Source: Micrococcus terreus (GTDB lineage Bacteria > Actinomycetota > Actinomycetes > Actinomycetales > Micrococcaceae). Taken from it: a stretch of 64,000 nucleotides of DNA. Within the stretch, counting starts at the first letter, position 1. Each line of letters opens with the position of its first letter. The stretch covers positions 372,001-436,000 of the forward strand of contig NZ_FPCG01000002.1 of NCBI RefSeq assembly GCF_900116905.1, read 5' to 3'. The translations under genes and the position numbers were made by a program. Below are positions 18,778-30,465 of the stretch, piece by piece. The notes beneath the pieces were generated by a model. The model was not told the DNA's origin. It worked only from the letters and a program-made list of their open reading frames with translations, and searched no databases.

Positions 18778-19132
18778 GGAACAGCACCTGCATTCTGTGG
18801 AGCATCACGAACACCGTGGGTCCCACGGCGCCCATGACGAGGTTGGACCAGCGGGTCTTGTCCGTCACCGCCCAGAAGAAGGCGATCGGCGCGATGATCA
18901 GTGCCGTGGCCACGTACCCCCAGAACTCCCAGACGGGGCCGGACATGGTCTCGCCCCCGGCGGTGCGCACCGCCGCGCTGATCCCGTAGACCACCAGGAA
19001 GAGCTCGACGGCGACCAGCGAGAGGATCGAGGCATCGTCCGGGAAGGTGCGGATCACGGTCATGACCACGCAGATGATCAGCGAGAGGGCGCAGATGACG
19101 GTTCCGGCCCAGAACCAGCCGTCCAGGATCAT
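18770..19132 (-). CDS. Small membrane protein coupled to truB
   Basis: 120 aa with four hydrophobic segments (AGTVICALSLIICVVMTVI, ILSLVAVELFLVVYGISAAV, WGYVATALIIAPIAFFWAV and LVMGAVGPTVFVMLH). Its ATG shares one base with the truB stop (TGATG), so it is translationally coupled to truB. It and the next gene form a two-gene membrane pair at the end of the nusA-infB-truB block. No known domain was recognised. Confidence 0.7.
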   Translation of the reverse strand: MILDGWFWAGTVICALSLIICVVMTVIRTFPDDASILSLVAVELFLVVYGISAAVRTAGGETMSGPVWEFWGYVATALIIAPIAFFWAVTDKTRWSNLVMGAVGPTVFVMLHRMQVLFLG

Positions 19133-20136
19133 CAGCGGGCTCCTTCCGGCGTGGTGTCGGCTCGAGATCCGGGCCCGGTGGAGGGGGCGAAGACGATCTG
19201 CGGACGGGCCACCGGCTCCCCAGCCCGCACACCGTCCTGGATGAGCGCGATGACGGCTCCCTCCGGTGTCTGCGCGGCCACCAGGGGGGCCTCGGCCTCG
19301 CCAGGAGCGACAGACCAGTCAGTGCGCTCTGCGGTGGGACCGATCGCGCGGCCGAAGGAGAGTTCGACGGCCTCCTCATGGCTGAGGTTGCGGACCGGGA
19401 ACAGACCGGCGGCCGCAGCGGAGAGCTCCGTGGCGGTGAACCGCTCGGTCAGCTGATCCACGGTCACTGCATCGGCGATCTGGAACGGGCCCACGGCGGT
19501 GCGCCGCAGCGCCGTCAGGTGGGCTCCGGTGTCCAGGGCCTCGCCCAGATCCCGGGCCAGCGCCCGAATGTAGGTGCCGGACGAGCACTCCACGGTGACG
19601 TCCAGGTCCACGATCCGACCGTCCTCGGAGCGCCGGAAGTCGGTGAGCTCGAAGCGGTGGATCGTGACGGGACGAGAGGGCAGGACCACGTCCTCGCCGG
19701 AGCGCACGCGGTCGTAGGCTCGGCGCCCCTCCACCTTGATGGCGGAGACGGCCGAGGGCACCTGCTGGATGTGGCCGGTCAGATCGGCGATGGCGTCGAG
19801 CACGCGCTGTTCGGTCACCGCATTGGCCAGGCGCTCCACGAGGATCTCGCCGTCGGCGTCCTCCGTGGTGGTGGTCTGGCCCAGCCGGACCGTGGCCAGG
19901 TAGGTCTTGTCCGTACCGGTGATGGACGTCAGCAGACGGGTGGCCTTGTTGAACCCCACCACCAGCAGGCCGGTGGCCATGGGGTCCAGGGTTCCGGCGT
20001 GGCCGACCTTGCGGGTGCCGGCCAGCCGGCGGACCTTCCCGACGACGTCGTGGGAGGTCCAGCCGGCCGGCTTGTCCACCAGGACCAGCCCGGAGGACTC
20101 GGTGCCGGGAGCGCCAGGGGGCAGCTCCCGGCTCAC
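19132..20136 (-). CDS. truB: tRNA pseudouridine(55) synthase
   Basis: Converts U55 in the T-loop of tRNAs to pseudouridine. The catalytic aspartate is in VGHAGTLDPMATGLL (D51), preceded by LVDKPAGWTSHDVV. The PSAVSAIKVEGRRAY and GTYIRALARDLG motifs also match, and a C-terminal extension follows. The start is a GTG at 20136, overlapping the rbfA stop as GTGA; the ORF continues upstream only within rbfA. The 334-aa length is slightly above typical because of the Pro/Thr-rich tail. Confidence 0.95.
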   Translation of the reverse strand: MSRELPPGAPGTESSGLVLVDKPAGWTSHDVVGKVRRLAGTRKVGHAGTLDPMATGLLVVGFNKATRLLTSITGTDKTYLATVRLGQTTTTEDADGEILVERLANAVTEQRVLDAIADLTGHIQQVPSAVSAIKVEGRRAYDRVRSGEDVVLPSRPVTIHRFELTDFRRSEDGRIVDLDVTVECSSGTYIRALARDLGEALDTGAHLTALRRTAVGPFQIADAVTVDQLTERFTATELSAAAAGLFPVRNLSHEEAVELSFGRAIGPTAERTDWSVAPGEAEAPLVAAQTPEGAVIALIQDGVRAGEPVARPQIVFAPSTGPGSRADTTPEGAR

Positions 20137-20717
20137 CGGGGCAGGTCCTCGTCCCAGCTGTCGTCGCCTGCGCGCTCCCAGGTGGGCTCGGCATGGGCGT
20201 CGCGCTGGTCGGCGCCGGCGGGCCGCTGCCGCTCGTCGCCGTCGGACCAATGGGTGTCCGTCCCGGCCGCAGACGGAGCGGACGGGATCCCCGCGGCCTC
20301 CTCGGACGTCCGGTACGGGTCGGCCTCGCCGGCGAAGGCGGCGCCTTCGCGCAGTCGAGCGACCTCGGCGTCCCGCTCCTTGGTCTGGCGCAGGACCTCC
20401 TCCAGATGCGAGGCGGTCTCCGGAACGGTGTCCGGCACGAACTCGAGGGTCGGGACCAACCGGATGGTCAGGTTCCGACCGACCTCGTGGCGGATGGCGC
20501 CGCGGTTGGCCTCCAGGGCCTCCCGGGCGCCGTCCACCGCGGCGTCGTCACCGAACACGGTGTAGTACACAGTGGCGTGCTGGAGGTCGTTGGTGACCCG
20601 CACCTCGGTGACGGTCACGGCCTCCACCCGGTCGTCCTTGACCCGCTTGCGCAGGGCTTCGGCGACCAGCACCTTGATCCGCTGCGCGAGCCGGGCCGCG
20701 CGTGCCGGATCTGCCAT
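20133..20717 (-). CDS. rbfA: Ribosome-binding factor A
   Basis: Assists late 30S maturation by binding near helix 1 of 16S rRNA. The N-terminal KH-like domain (about 1-125) contains RLAQRIKVLVAEALRKRVKDDR, VRVTNDLQHATVYYTVFG and RNLTIRLVPTLEFVPDT. A long acidic Ser/Asp/Gln-rich tail (about 70 residues) makes it 194 aa, longer than most. It lies between infB (51-nt gap) and truB (GTGA overlap). Confidence 0.95.
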   Translation of the reverse strand: MADPARAARLAQRIKVLVAEALRKRVKDDRVEAVTVTEVRVTNDLQHATVYYTVFGDDAAVDGAREALEANRGAIRHEVGRNLTIRLVPTLEFVPDTVPETASHLEEVLRQTKERDAEVARLREGAAFAGEADPYRTSEEAAGIPSAPSAAGTDTHWSDGDERQRPAGADQRDAHAEPTWERAGDDSWDEDLPR

Positions 20718-20768
20718 GGTGCACCTTCCTTTCGTGGATGGGGTGATGTGTGCTGATGCTCCAGCGGG

Positions 20769-23579
20769 TCAGACCCGCGGCTTCTCCTGCATCTCGAAGG
20801 TCTCGATGACGTCGCCTTCCTTGATGTCGTTGAAGGAGCCCAGGCCGATGCCACACTCGTAGCCCTCGCGGACCTCGGTGGCGTCGTCCTTGAAGCGGCG
20901 CAGCGACTCGATCTTGAGGTTCTCGGCCACCACGTTGCCGTCCCGCACCAGACGGGCGGAGGCATTGCGGCGGATGAGACCGGTGCGCACCAGCGAACCG
21001 GCGATGCTGCCCCACTTGGAGGAGCGGAAGACCTCGCGGACCTCGGCCGAACCCAGCTGGACCTCTTCGTACTCGGGCTTGAGCATGCCCTTCAGAGCGG
21101 CCTCGATGTCGTCGATCGCGGCATAGATGACCGAGTAGAAGCGCATGTCCACGCCCTCCTTGTCGGCCAGATCTGCCACGCGCTCAGCCGGGCGGACGTT
21201 GAAGCCGATGATGATGGCGTTGTCCACGGTGGCGAGGTTGACGTCGTTCTGGGTGATGGCGCCGACACCGCGGTGGATGACGCGCAGCTGCACGTCGTCG
21301 CCGACCTCGATCTTCAGCAGCGAGTCCTCCAGTGCCTCCACGGCACCGGACACATCGCCCTTGATGATGAGGTTGAGGGTGTCGATCTTGCCCTCGGCCA
21401 CAGCCTGGTCGAAGTCCTCCAGGGTGATCCGCTTGCGGCGCTTGGCCAGGGTGGCGTTGCGCTCGGCGGCCTCACGCTTCTCAGCGATCTGGCGAGCCGT
21501 GCGGTCATCCTCGGTGACCAGGAAGGTGTCGCCGGCCCGCGGGACGCTGGACAGGCCCAGGACCTGCACCGGACGAGACGGGGTCGCCTCCTCCACGGCA
21601 TCACCGTTCTCATCGAACATGGCGCGCACACGGCCGTAGGCGGTGCCGGCGACCATGTTGTCACCGATCCGCAGGGTGCCGGACTGCACCAGGACGGTGG
21701 CCACGGCGCCGCGGCCCTTGTCCAGGTTGGCCTCGATGGCCACACCGCGTGCGTCCTTGTCCGGGTTCGCCGTCAGCTCCAGGGCGGCGTCCGCGGTCAG
21801 CAGGACGGCCTCCAGCAGCTGATCGATGTTCAGGTTGTTGCGGGCCGAGACGTCCACGAACATGGTGTCGCCGCCATACTCCTCGGGCACCAGACCGTAC
21901 TCGGTGAGCTGTCCACGGATCTTGTCCGGGGACGCCTCGTCCTTGTCGATCTTGTTCACGGCCACCACGATCGGCACATTGGCCGCCTGGGCGTGGTTCA
22001 GCGCCTCGACGGTCTGCGGCATGACGCCGTCGTCCGCGGCGACCACCAGCACGGCGATGTCCGTCACCTTGGCACCACGGGCACGCATGGCGGTGAACGC
22101 CTCGTGACCCGGGGTGTCGATGAAGGTGAGGCGACGCTCACGGCCGTCATGCTCGAACGGCACCTGGTAGGCACCGATGTGCTGGGTGATGCCGCCGGCC
22201 TCGCCCTCGATCACGTTGGTGGAGCGGATGGCATCCAGCAGACGGGTCTTGCCGTGGTCGACGTGACCCATCACGGTCACGACGGCCGGACGCTTCTCGA
22301 GGTCCTCGCTCGACTCGTCGGCCAGCTCGGCCTCCAGGTCGATGTCGAAGGTCTCCAGCAACTCCTTGTCCTCGTCCTCCGGGGACACGATCTCGATCTT
22401 GTAGCCGAGCTCCTCGGCGAGCACCGCGAAGGTGTCCTCGTCCAGGGACTGGTTGGCGTTGGCCATCTCACCGAGCTGGAACAGCACGGTCACCAGCGCA
22501 GCCGCGTTGGCATTGATCTTCTCGGCCAGGTCGGAGAGCGAGGAGCCACGGCGCAGACGCACCACGGTGCCGTCGCCCTTGGGGACCTTGACGCCGCCGA
22601 TCTCGCGTGTCTGCTGCTCCAGCTCCTGGCGCTTGGCGCGCTTGGACTTGCGCTGCTTGCCACGCGGTCCGCCGCCACGACCGAAGGCACCCTGGGTGCC
22701 GCCGCGGCCGCCGCGACCGCCACGAGGGCCGCCGCCGGCAGGCCCACCGGTCCCTGCACCGGGTCCGCCACCGGGACGGCCACGGCCGCCTCCGGGACGA
22801 GCACCGGCCGGGGCCGGCCGGGTGATGTGTCCCGGCATCATGTTCGGGCTGGGGCGGGCACCGCCGGGAGTCGGTGCTCCCGCACCGGCGGGACGAGGTG
22901 CACCAGGACGAGGGGCACCGGGACGCGGTCCTCCGGGACGCTCGTCAGGACGGCCCGAGCGCATGCCCTGCTTGGGTGCGAACGGGTTGTTGCCCGGACG
23001 GGGGCCGCCGGGGCGTGGTCCACCTGGGCGAGGTCCACCCGGACGCTCGTCCCGTGCAGACTGCTTCGAGGTGAAGGGGTTGTTCCCGGGGCGCGGGGCA
23101 CCGGGGCGTGCGGTCGGCGCCTTGGGTGCGGCCGGGCCGGGCGTGGGCGCCTGGGAGGCAGGGGCCTGCGGGGCCGCCGGCTTCTCGGGCTGGGGCGCAG
23201 GGGCGGACTGCTCCGGGGCCGGAGCCGCCTCAGCGGCAGGCGTCTGCTTCTTCTCGGCAGTCGGCTGGGGGCCGGGCACCGGTGCTCCGGGCTTGGCCGG
23301 GCTGGCCGGTGCGGGCTTCTGCGCGGCAGGAGCCTCGGTCTTCGGCGCGGCAGGTGCCGCCGCAGCGGGCTTCTTCGGGGCCGGTGCCGCGGTGCTGGAC
23401 TCTGCAGACTTCTTCGGGGCTGCGTCCGCATAGGCGGAGCGCAGCTTCTTGACCACCGGGGGCTCGATGGTGGATGAGGCGGAGCGAACGAATTCGCCCA
23501 TCTCCTGAAGCTTGTTCAGCGCCTCTTTGGAGGTGATGCCGAGCTCCTTGGCGAGCTCATGGACGCGGACCTTGGCCAC
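20769..23579 (-). CDS. infB: Translation initiation factor IF-2
   Basis: GTPase that delivers initiator tRNA to the 30S subunit. At the N-terminus is an IF2_N motif, [22 protein letters not shown] very long Pro/Ala/Gly-rich linker (about residues 50-320) follows, with PRPGGPRPG repeats. The second IF2_N motif comes next, then the G domain, with [12 protein letters not shown] near 437, DTPGHEAF and NKIDK, and finally domains II-IV. The 936-aa length is typical of high-GC actinobacteria. The start is a GTG at 23579, with AGGAG 4-5 nt upstream. The repeat-rich linker DNA is highly GC-skewed. Confidence 0.97.
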   Translation of the reverse strand: MAKVRVHELAKELGITSKEALNKLQEMGEFVRSASSTIEPPVVKKLRSAYADAAPKKSAESSTAAPAPKKPAAAAPAAPKTEAPAAQKPAPASPAKPGAPVPGPQPTAEKKQTPAAEAAPAPEQSAPAPQPEKPAAPQAPASQAPTPGPAAPKAPTARPGAPRPGNNPFTSKQSARDERPGGPRPGGPRPGGPRPGNNPFAPKQGMRSGRPDERPGGPRPGAPRPGAPRPAGAGAPTPGGARPSPNMMPGHITRPAPAGARPGGGRGRPGGGPGAGTGGPAGGGPRGGRGGRGGTQGAFGRGGGPRGKQRKSKRAKRQELEQQTREIGGVKVPKGDGTVVRLRRGSSLSDLAEKINANAAALVTVLFQLGEMANANQSLDEDTFAVLAEELGYKIEIVSPEDEDKELLETFDIDLEAELADESSEDLEKRPAVVTVMGHVDHGKTRLLDAIRSTNVIEGEAGGITQHIGAYQVPFEHDGRERRLTFIDTPGHEAFTAMRARGAKVTDIAVLVVAADDGVMPQTVEALNHAQAANVPIVVAVNKIDKDEASPDKIRGQLTEYGLVPEEYGGDTMFVDVSARNNLNIDQLLEAVLLTADAALELTANPDKDARGVAIEANLDKGRGAVATVLVQSGTLRIGDNMVAGTAYGRVRAMFDENGDAVEEATPSRPVQVLGLSSVPRAGDTFLVTEDDRTARQIAEKREAAERNATLAKRRKRITLEDFDQAVAEGKIDTLNLIIKGDVSGAVEALEDSLLKIEVGDDVQLRVIHRGVGAITQNDVNLATVDNAIIIGFNVRPAERVADLADKEGVDMRFYSVIYAAIDDIEAALKGMLKPEYEEVQLGSAEVREVFRSSKWGSIAGSLVRTGLIRRNASARLVRDGNVVAENLKIESLRRFKDDATEVREGYECGIGLGSFNDIKEGDVIETFEMQEKPRV

Positions 23580-23771
23580 GGTTCTCCTGTTCTGGTCCGA
23601 ACCGGGGCCGTGGCTGGAGCGTCTAGCTCCTGCCGACCGCGGCGGTGGACCGTTGGGTGTGTGCTCCGGTCGCCGGCAGGCCCCTGACGGGCTGCGCTGC
23701 GCGACCGATGGTCGAGCTGGGGGTGATGTTCATCGTCTGGCACTCATCGCTTGGTGCTCATCGGGTTTCCA

Positions 23772-24137
23772 TCAGATCTCTGACCCGCTTTCGTTGTCGG
23801 TCGTCAACGCCGGTGTGTCCTGCTCCTCGGCGGTCATGGGCGGTGCACTCGTCACCGTCTGCTCGAACAGGTCGGTTAGGGAGTCGGTCTCCACGGGACC
23901 TCGGAAGGCCCGGTGGAAGGCTCGACGCCTCAACGCGACCTGCAGGCAGTCAGTGGCAGGGTGCAGCCAGGCACCACGGCCAGGGAGTCGACGGCGCAGG
24001 TCCACGGTCACGGATCGGGTCTCCGTGCTCGGGTCCAGCGCCAGACGCACCAGCAGGTTCTGATCCTCGCGGCGACGGCATCCGATGCAGGTGCGGAGGG
24101 GTGCTGACCCTTCAGTCGGAACTGAATGAGTCGGCAT
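23772..24137 (-). CDS. ylxR: YlxR family RNA-binding protein (DUF448)
   Basis: 121 aa. The YlxR signature appears as RTCIGCRRRE at residues 15-24 and GRGAWLHPATDCL later, with a basic face (ALRRRAFHRAFRG). The family binds RNA or modulates RNase P in Firmicutes. It always sits between nusA and infB, as here. The ATG at 24137 has AGGA 6 nt upstream. The acidic C-terminal tail is an addition to the core domain. A 192-nt space before infB shows no gene. Confidence 0.88.
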   Translation of the reverse strand: MPTHSVPTEGSAPLRTCIGCRRREDQNLLVRLALDPSTETRSVTVDLRRRLPGRGAWLHPATDCLQVALRRRAFHRAFRGPVETDSLTDLFEQTVTSAPPMTAEEQDTPALTTDNESGSEI

Positions 24138-24240
24138 GGACCGTCCTGTGCAGGGGATGTGTCGTGCAGGGATCCACAGCAGTCTAGCCGCTTCCACGCC
24201 GAGTCGTCGCTTCTCGGCCCTGTGGAGGGGGCTCAACCCC

Positions 24241-25215
<975 letters not shown>

Positions 25216-25216
25216 C

Positions 25217-25810
25217 TCAGGCCTCCGTGTCCGAAACGTCGTCAGCGGCATCCTGCGGATGCCGCCCATGCTGCGCGTCCCCGTCCTGGTGGGCGGGCGC
25301 GCCGTGGGTCAACTCTACCTGGATCGTCCCTGCCCCCAGTCGGGAGAAGGGCAGGCGCTCGGGGGCGCCCTCCTTGGCCGGCATGCCCTTCTTGGCGCCG
25401 GGGCGCACCGGAGCCAGCACCACGGAGTCCGCATCGGCCTCGACCACCCGTGCAGTGATCGGGTCCGCTCCGTCCACGGAGACACTCACCGTCCGGCCCA
25501 CGTTGCGCCGCCAGTGGCGCGGATCGGTGAGCGGACGCGAGACGCCCGGGGACGAGACCTCCAGCTGGTAGGGAGACCTGCCCAGCTCCGGCAGGTCGTC
25601 GCCGGCCGCATCGAGCGCGGACGAGACCGCTGTGGCCACGGCGGAGACCGTGTCCAGGTCCAGCCCCTCGGTCCCCTCCGACCGGTCCACCACCACGTGC
25701 AGGGTCCGATGGTCGCCCTCGCCGGTCAGTCCACACTCCTCGAGCACCAGGCCCGAGCTCTCGACCGCGGGCGCGATGATCTCCTGCAGGCTGGACGGGG
25801 TGGTGGTCAT
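25217..25810 (-). CDS. rimP: Ribosome maturation factor RimP
   Basis: Needed for 30S assembly. The RimP N-domain shows [22 protein letters not shown], and [25 protein letters not shown] is the family signature. The C-terminal SH3-like domain ends near residue 165. The final 30 residues are His/Asp-rich and variable. The 197-aa protein starts at an ATG with GGAGG 6 nt upstream. It is the first gene of the rimP-nusA-ylxR-infB-rbfA-truB block. Confidence 0.94.
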   Translation of the reverse strand: MTTTPSSLQEIIAPAVESSGLVLEECGLTGEGDHRTLHVVVDRSEGTEGLDLDTVSAVATAVSSALDAAGDDLPELGRSPYQLEVSSPGVSRPLTDPRHWRRNVGRTVSVSVDGADPITARVVEADADSVVLAPVRPGAKKGMPAKEGAPERLPFSRLGAGTIQVELTHGAPAHQDGDAQHGRHPQDAADDVSDTEA

Positions 25811-25838
25811 CGTGGTCCTCCGAGACGGGTGGGCGATC

Positions 25839-25853
25839 AGGCTGATCCAGCCT
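25839..25853 (-). terminator. Short hairpin between TauE/SafE gene and rimP
   Basis: AGGCTG and CAGCCT flank ATC in the 61-nt gap upstream of rimP. The stem is only 6 bp, with no T-tract, so it is a weak terminator candidate. Confidence 0.3.
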
Positions 25854-25871
25854 AGTGGGTCAGGGCCTGAC

Positions 25872-26663
25872 TCAGGCGGTCCACTCGACGAACAGGTCCC
25901 AGCCCAGCTTGGCGATCAGCACCGAGACCACGCAGAGGAACACGATCCGGATGAACCCGGCTCCCTGCCGGACCGCCATCCGGGCTCCCAGGTACCCGCC
26001 GACCATGTTGGACAGGCCCAGGATGAGCCCCAGCCCCACGAGGATGTGTCCGGAGGGCAGGAAGAAGGCGATGGCTCCCAGGTTCGTGGCCAGGTTGACG
26101 ATCTTGGCCTTGGCCGAGGCCTGCAGGAAGTCGTAGCCGAGCATGGCCACCAGGCTGATCACCAGGAACGTGCCCGTGCCCGGTCCCAGCACACCGTCAT
26201 AGAAGCCGATGATCAGACCGATCGCCAGGGCCGTGAGCAGGTGCCGCTGACCGGTGAAGCGCAGGGCCGCCGCACGGCCGAGCTGGGGCCGCGCGGCAGT
26301 GAACACAGCCACCCCGATCAGTGCCAGCACGATCACGGGCTTGATCACGGCGGCGGGCAGCAGCGTGGCCACGATCGCCCCGCCGAAGCTGCCGCAGAGA
26401 GCCACCACCGCCATGGGGATGGCCGTCCTCAGATCCGGACCGACCCGCCGGTAGTACGTGATGGTGCTGGTGGCCGTGCCGAAGACGGATCCCATCTTGT
26501 TGGTGGCCAGCGCCTGCACCGGGGTGATGCCGGGCACCATGAGCAGCACCGGCAGCTGCAGCAGTCCCCCGCCGCCGACCACGGCATCCACCCAGCCGGC
26601 CGCCAGGCCCGCCAGCACGACCATGACGATGGTCGCGACGGCGATGTCCTCGAGGCCGGTCAC
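25872..26663 (-). CDS. Sulfite exporter TauE/SafE family (TSUP) permease
   Basis: 263 aa with about eight hydrophobic segments. The TSUP landmark AGWVDAVVGGGGLLQLPVLL lies in the first 40 residues and is repeated weakly in the second half (GFYDGVLGPGTGTFLVISLV), as expected for this internally duplicated family. Members move sulfite, sulfonates or other organic anions; the substrate here is unknown. The GTG start is one base after the proS stop, so it is probably coupled to proS. Confidence 0.88.
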   Translation of the reverse strand: MTGLEDIAVATIVMVVLAGLAAGWVDAVVGGGGLLQLPVLLMVPGITPVQALATNKMGSVFGTATSTITYYRRVGPDLRTAIPMAVVALCGSFGGAIVATLLPAAVIKPVIVLALIGVAVFTAARPQLGRAAALRFTGQRHLLTALAIGLIIGFYDGVLGPGTGTFLVISLVAMLGYDFLQASAKAKIVNLATNLGAIAFFLPSGHILVGLGLILGLSNMVGGYLGARMAVRQGAGFIRIVFLCVVSVLIAKLGWDLFVEWTA

Positions 26664-26664
26664 C

Positions 26665-28473
26665 TCAGCCGCGCACCACGGTGAGCAGGTGGTCCACGGC
26701 CTCGTTCAGGGCGATCTCTTCGGCCTGGCCGGTGGCCCGGTCCTTGACCTCGATCTTCCCCTCCGCAAGCCCTCGACCGACCACCACGATGGTGGGTGCG
26801 CCGATCAGCTCCGCATCGGAGAACTTCACTCCGGCCGAGACCTTGGGACGGTCGTCCAGGAGCACGCTCAGGCCGCGGGCCTCGAGGTCCTCAGCCAGCT
26901 GGGCGGCTGCGGCCAGGATCTCCTCGCCCTTGCCGGTGGCGACCAGGTGGAGGTCCACCGGTGCCAGGGCCCGCGGCCAGACCAGGCCACGGTCGTCGTG
27001 GTAGGCCTCAGCCACGGCGGCCACCGCACGCGTGACGCCGATGCCATAGGAGCCCATGGTCACCACGACCTGCTTGCCGTTCTCGTCCAGCACCTTCAGG
27101 TCCAGCGCTTGAGCGTACTTGCGGCCCAACTGGAAGATGTGGCCCATCTCGATGCCGCGGCGGGCATGCAGCGGACCGGAACCGTCCGGTGCGGGGTCGC
27201 CCTCGCGCACCACGGTGGCCTCGACCACGCCGTCCCAGCTGAAGTCGCGTCCGGCCACCAGTCCGAAGACGTGACGCTGGGGCTCGTTCGCCCCGGTGAT
27301 CCAGGCCGTGCCGGGGGCGATGCGGGGGTCCACGAAGAAGGGGAGCCCGGTGGCCGACTCCGTGCCGAGCACCGGCTGGCCGTCCAGCTCTCCGGGGCCG
27401 ATGTAGCCCTTGACCAGGCCCGGGTGACGCTTCAGGTCCGCCTCGGTGGCCTGCTCCACCGTCGGCTCGCCGACCACGCCCAGTGCCTCTCCGATCGAGG
27501 CCTCCAGGCGCTTGAGGTCCACGTCCCGGTCGCCCGGCACGGCCACCACGAACTGCTGCCGCTCGTCGCCGTCGAGCACCGCGGTGAGCACCACGCACTT
27601 GAGCGTGTCGGCGGCCGTCCACTCCCCCTCGGTCCGTGGGGCCAGCGAGTTCGCCACCTCCACCAGAGTGGCGATCGTGGTGGAGTCCGGGGTGTCCTTG
27701 ACCTCGGCTGCCGGCAGAGCGGCCATGGCCGCCTCGTCCAGGGCGGCCGGGGGCACCGTGGTGACGGCCTCCACATTGGCGCGGAAGCCGCCGTCGGACT
27801 CCACGAAGGTGTCCTCACCGATCGGTGAGGGGTGCAGGAACTCCTCGGACTTCGACCCGCCCATGGCACCGGCCTGGGCCTGCACCGGCACGACCTCCAG
27901 GCTGAGCCGCTCGAAGATGCGCAGATAGGCCTCTCGGTGGTCGGCATAGGCCTGGTCCAGTCCGGCGTCGTCGACCGAGAAGGAGTAGGAGTCCTTCATC
28001 ACGAACTCGCGCCCGCGCAGCAGGCCGGCCCGGGGCCGTGCCTCGTCCCGGTACTTGGTCTGGATCTGGTAGAGCGTGGTGGGCAGGTCCTTGTAGGAGG
28101 TGTAGTGCTCCTTGACCAGCAGGGTGAACATCTCCTCGTGGGTGGGGGCCAGCAGGTAGTCGGCCTCCTTGCGGTCCTGAAGGGTGAAGAGGGTGTCTCC
28201 GTACTCCTCCCAGCGGCCGGTGGCCTCGTAGGGCTCACGCGGCAGCAGTGCCGGGAAGTAGACCTCCTGGCCGCCGATCCGGGCCATCTCCTCACGCACG
28301 ATCTGCTCGACCTTGGTCTTCACCCGCAGGCCCAGCGGCAGCCAGGTGTAGATGCCCGGCGCGGCCCGGCGGATGTATCCGGCGCGCAGCAGGAGCCGGT
28401 GGCTGGCGACTTCGGCCTCGGCGGGGTCGTCTCGCAGGGTGCGGAGGAAGAGGGTGGACATGCGCAGGGGCAC
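26665..28473 (-). CDS. proS: Prolyl-tRNA synthetase (bacterial type)
   Basis: Charges tRNA-Pro. The 602-aa protein has the class II core with [16 protein letters not shown] (motif 1 region), [24 protein letters not shown] (motif 2) and [13 protein letters not shown] (motif 3). A YbaK-like editing insertion lies between motifs 2 and 3 (about 220-400), the hallmark of the bacterial form. The anticodon-binding domain is at the end. The GTG at 28473 has GGAG 5 nt upstream; an ATG four codons later (MSTLFLRT) is possible. Confidence 0.96.
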   Translation of the reverse strand: MPLRMSTLFLRTLRDDPAEAEVASHRLLLRAGYIRRAAPGIYTWLPLGLRVKTKVEQIVREEMARIGGQEVYFPALLPREPYEATGRWEEYGDTLFTLQDRKEADYLLAPTHEEMFTLLVKEHYTSYKDLPTTLYQIQTKYRDEARPRAGLLRGREFVMKDSYSFSVDDAGLDQAYADHREAYLRIFERLSLEVVPVQAQAGAMGGSKSEEFLHPSPIGEDTFVESDGGFRANVEAVTTVPPAALDEAAMAALPAAEVKDTPDSTTIATLVEVANSLAPRTEGEWTAADTLKCVVLTAVLDGDERQQFVVAVPGDRDVDLKRLEASIGEALGVVGEPTVEQATEADLKRHPGLVKGYIGPGELDGQPVLGTESATGLPFFVDPRIAPGTAWITGANEPQRHVFGLVAGRDFSWDGVVEATVVREGDPAPDGSGPLHARRGIEMGHIFQLGRKYAQALDLKVLDENGKQVVVTMGSYGIGVTRAVAAVAEAYHDDRGLVWPRALAPVDLHLVATGKGEEILAAAAQLAEDLEARGLSVLLDDRPKVSAGVKFSDAELIGAPTIVVVGRGLAEGKIEVKDRATGQAEEIALNEAVDHLLTVVRG

Positions 28474-28549
28474 GGGGACTCCGTTTCGGGTGGTTCTGGT
28501 ACTGGGGTGGAGGGAGATGAGAGGTGCCGCCTGGGCCGACGGCTGCAGG

Positions 28550-29386
28550 TCAGCGTCCCAGTTCGGCGCGCAGCTCCGCGATGGTGGTCTGCCCCTCGGT
28601 CAGGACCTCGGCGCTGTCGGCCTGGCCGGCGTGCACGTACTGGTACAGGGTGTCGTCCTTCAGGACGTAGACCGTGGTGGTGGTGCTCTGGGTGGCGCCC
28701 GGCGGCAGCGTGGCCTCCTCCATCTCCACCTCGATCGTGCTGGTGTGGGCCAGCGCGTCGTCGGCGTCCTCCGCAGTGACCTCCTCGAGGGTGACCTCCG
28801 AGGTGGCCTTGAGGCCCTGGCCCATCTCCACGGTGAAGGTGGAGCAGGTCTGGGCGAAGTCACGGGCCTGGTCCAGCAGCTCCTGCCCCTGGGCGGCGTC
28901 AGTGAAGGTGACCGTGGAGAGGATCTGGCTGGACGGGGCCGCGGGATCCGTGGTGTCGGTGACCACCCCGCCGATCATCTCCGCGTCCTCCGGGAAGGAC
29001 ATCCCGGACTGGTCGGTGCCGCATTCGGCAGGGGTGATGGTCACGTTCTCCGTGAGGCCCTGCATCTGCTCGTTGGCCTGGCGCAGCTGCGCGGACGTGA
29101 GGATGTCGGCGTCCTCACCCATCACCGTCTGGATGGCCTGCTCGATCTCCTCGGCACCGGATGCCGATGCCGACTGCGACGCCGGTGCGGACTCCGATGT
29201 CGATTCCGTGGGGCTGGCGCTCTCGGTGGCCGACGGAGCGGCGGAGGTGGCGGCCGGCGAGGTCTGCTCCGGGGTGGGCGAGGCAGACTCGCCTCCGTCC
29301 CCGTTCCCGCCGCAGGCGGTCAGTCCAAGGGTGAGCACGCCGATCGAGGCTGCGGCGGACAGGGACCGAGTGAAGGTGCGAGGCAT
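28550..29386 (-). CDS. Secreted lipoprotein with Ser/Thr-rich linker
   Basis: 278 aa. The N-terminus [29 protein letters not shown] is a lipoprotein signal with lipobox LTAC, so it should be anchored to the outer face of the membrane. Ser/Thr/Ala/Glu-rich low complexity covers residues 30-75. A folded domain with a cysteine pair ([10 protein letters not shown] and AQTCSTF) follows; its size and cysteine placement are reminiscent of extracellular sensor domains such as that of PknH, but this is only a resemblance. It lies between the GNAT gene and proS. The open frame continues far upstream in a different, unreal reading. Confidence 0.75.
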   Translation of the reverse strand: MPRTFTRSLSAAASIGVLTLGLTACGGNGDGGESASPTPEQTSPAATSAAPSATESASPTESTSESAPASQSASASGAEEIEQAIQTVMGEDADILTSAQLRQANEQMQGLTENVTITPAECGTDQSGMSFPEDAEMIGGVVTDTTDPAAPSSQILSTVTFTDAAQGQELLDQARDFAQTCSTFTVEMGQGLKATSEVTLEEVTAEDADDALAHTSTIEVEMEEATLPPGATQSTTTTVYVLKDDTLYQYVHAGQADSAEVLTEGQTTIAELRAELGR

Positions 29387-29523
29387 GGTGCCGTTCTTTC
29401 TCGTGGCGGGAATCGACGCTGGCACCGGACAGTGGCGGGGTGCCGCCCCTCCGGTGACTACCACGAGCATAGTGGCGTGGACCTCGCTCCGGCGCAGGTG
29501 CGGCCGATCCGGATCCGTGCCAG

Positions 29524-30465
29524 CTACATCAGGATCGTGGAGAAGGTGCCGACGCGGGTGAAGCCCACTCGCTCGTAGGTCCGCACTGCGGGCGTGTTGT
29601 AGGCGTTGACATACAGGCTCACCCGGGGTGCCACGGTCCGGGCATGATGCACGACGGCGGCCATCGCCGGGGCGGCCAGCCCCCGTCCTCGTTCGGACGG
29701 GTGGACCCAGACCCCCTGGATCTGGGTGCAGTCCCGGGAGACCACGCCCAGGTCCGCCTTGAAGCGGATCCGTCCGTCCGGGGCGGTGAGCACCACGGAG
29801 TGACCGCGCTGGATCAGCTCCTCGAGCCGCAGCCGGTACTGGACCGCCCCGTTGAGCAGGGGCGAGAACCCCAGCTCCTCCTCGAACATGGCCGCGGCGG
29901 CCGGCAGCAGGGCGGTGAACTCCTCCGGACGGGTGGGACGCACCTCCGGGTGGGGTGGGACCTGGGGCTCGCCCTCGATCACCATCAGGGGCTGCTCGTC
30001 CCGCACGTCCCGGGCCCGCTGGATCCCGGTGGACAGCTCCGACCAGATCCCCCGCACGGCCTCCTGCGGACCATAGACGGAGGCGAAGCGGCGTCGCAGC
30101 GGCAGCAGGGCCTGTCCGAACAGGGCCCCGATCCCCCGGTCCGCTTCGACCGGCACCACATTGGAGCCGGCCCAACAGGCCGCGGTGAGGCTCCCGCCGG
30201 AGCCTCCGGCCGTCGTCGGGCCCGCCTGTCCGTGGGGCGCGTCCACACCCAGGAAGAGAGAACCGGACTGCCGGGTCCCGGCCAGGCGACCGCCCTGCAG
30301 CAGGGACTCGACGAAGCAGTTGGCCACCGGGTCCTGCGCGGCGAGCGCCTGGAGCGCGGGGGTGTCCTCGTCTGTCAGGATGCGGACGAGGCCGCCCGTG
30401 GCGCGGCGGACGGAGTCGTCAGCTGACCGTGACCACGGGAGACCCCTGGGCAGGATCCTGTCCAT
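29524..30465 (-). CDS. GNAT N-acetyltransferase with DUF4081 N-terminal domain
   Basis: 313 aa. The N-terminal half matches the DUF4081 region found in actinobacterial GNATs next to ispG. The C-terminal half carries the acetyl-CoA motif [19 protein letters not shown] and [21 protein letters not shown]. The substrate is unknown. The only reasonable start (ATG 30465) lies 47 nt inside ispG, an unusually large overlap. The variable segment [13 protein letters not shown] is encoded over a copy of the dispersed GCCGTCGTCG repeat (30209-30218). Confidence 0.86.
   Translation of the reverse strand: MDRILPRGLPWSRSADDSVRRATGGLVRILTDEDTPALQALAAQDPVANCFVESLLQGGRLAGTRQSGSLFLGVDAPHGQAGPTTAGGSGGSLTAACWAGSNVVPVEADRGIGALFGQALLPLRRRFASVYGPQEAVRGIWSELSTGIQRARDVRDEQPLMVIEGEPQVPPHPEVRPTRPEEFTALLPAAAAMFEEELGFSPLLNGAVQYRLRLEELIQRGHSVVLTAPDGRIRFKADLGVVSRDCTQIQGVWVHPSERGRGLAAPAMAAVVHHARTVAPRVSLYVNAYNTPAVRTYERVGFTRVGTFSTILM

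Noticed and set aside
20769-23579. Direct repeats in the infB linker as a mobile or CRISPR-like repeat
   Set aside because: They encode in-frame PRPGGPRPG units of the ordinary IF-2 linker.
28550-30175. Single 541-codon minus-strand gene joining the lipoprotein and an upstream frame
   Set aside because: The upstream part overlaps the GNAT gene in another frame and is low-complexity; the lipoprotein signal at 29386 marks the true start.
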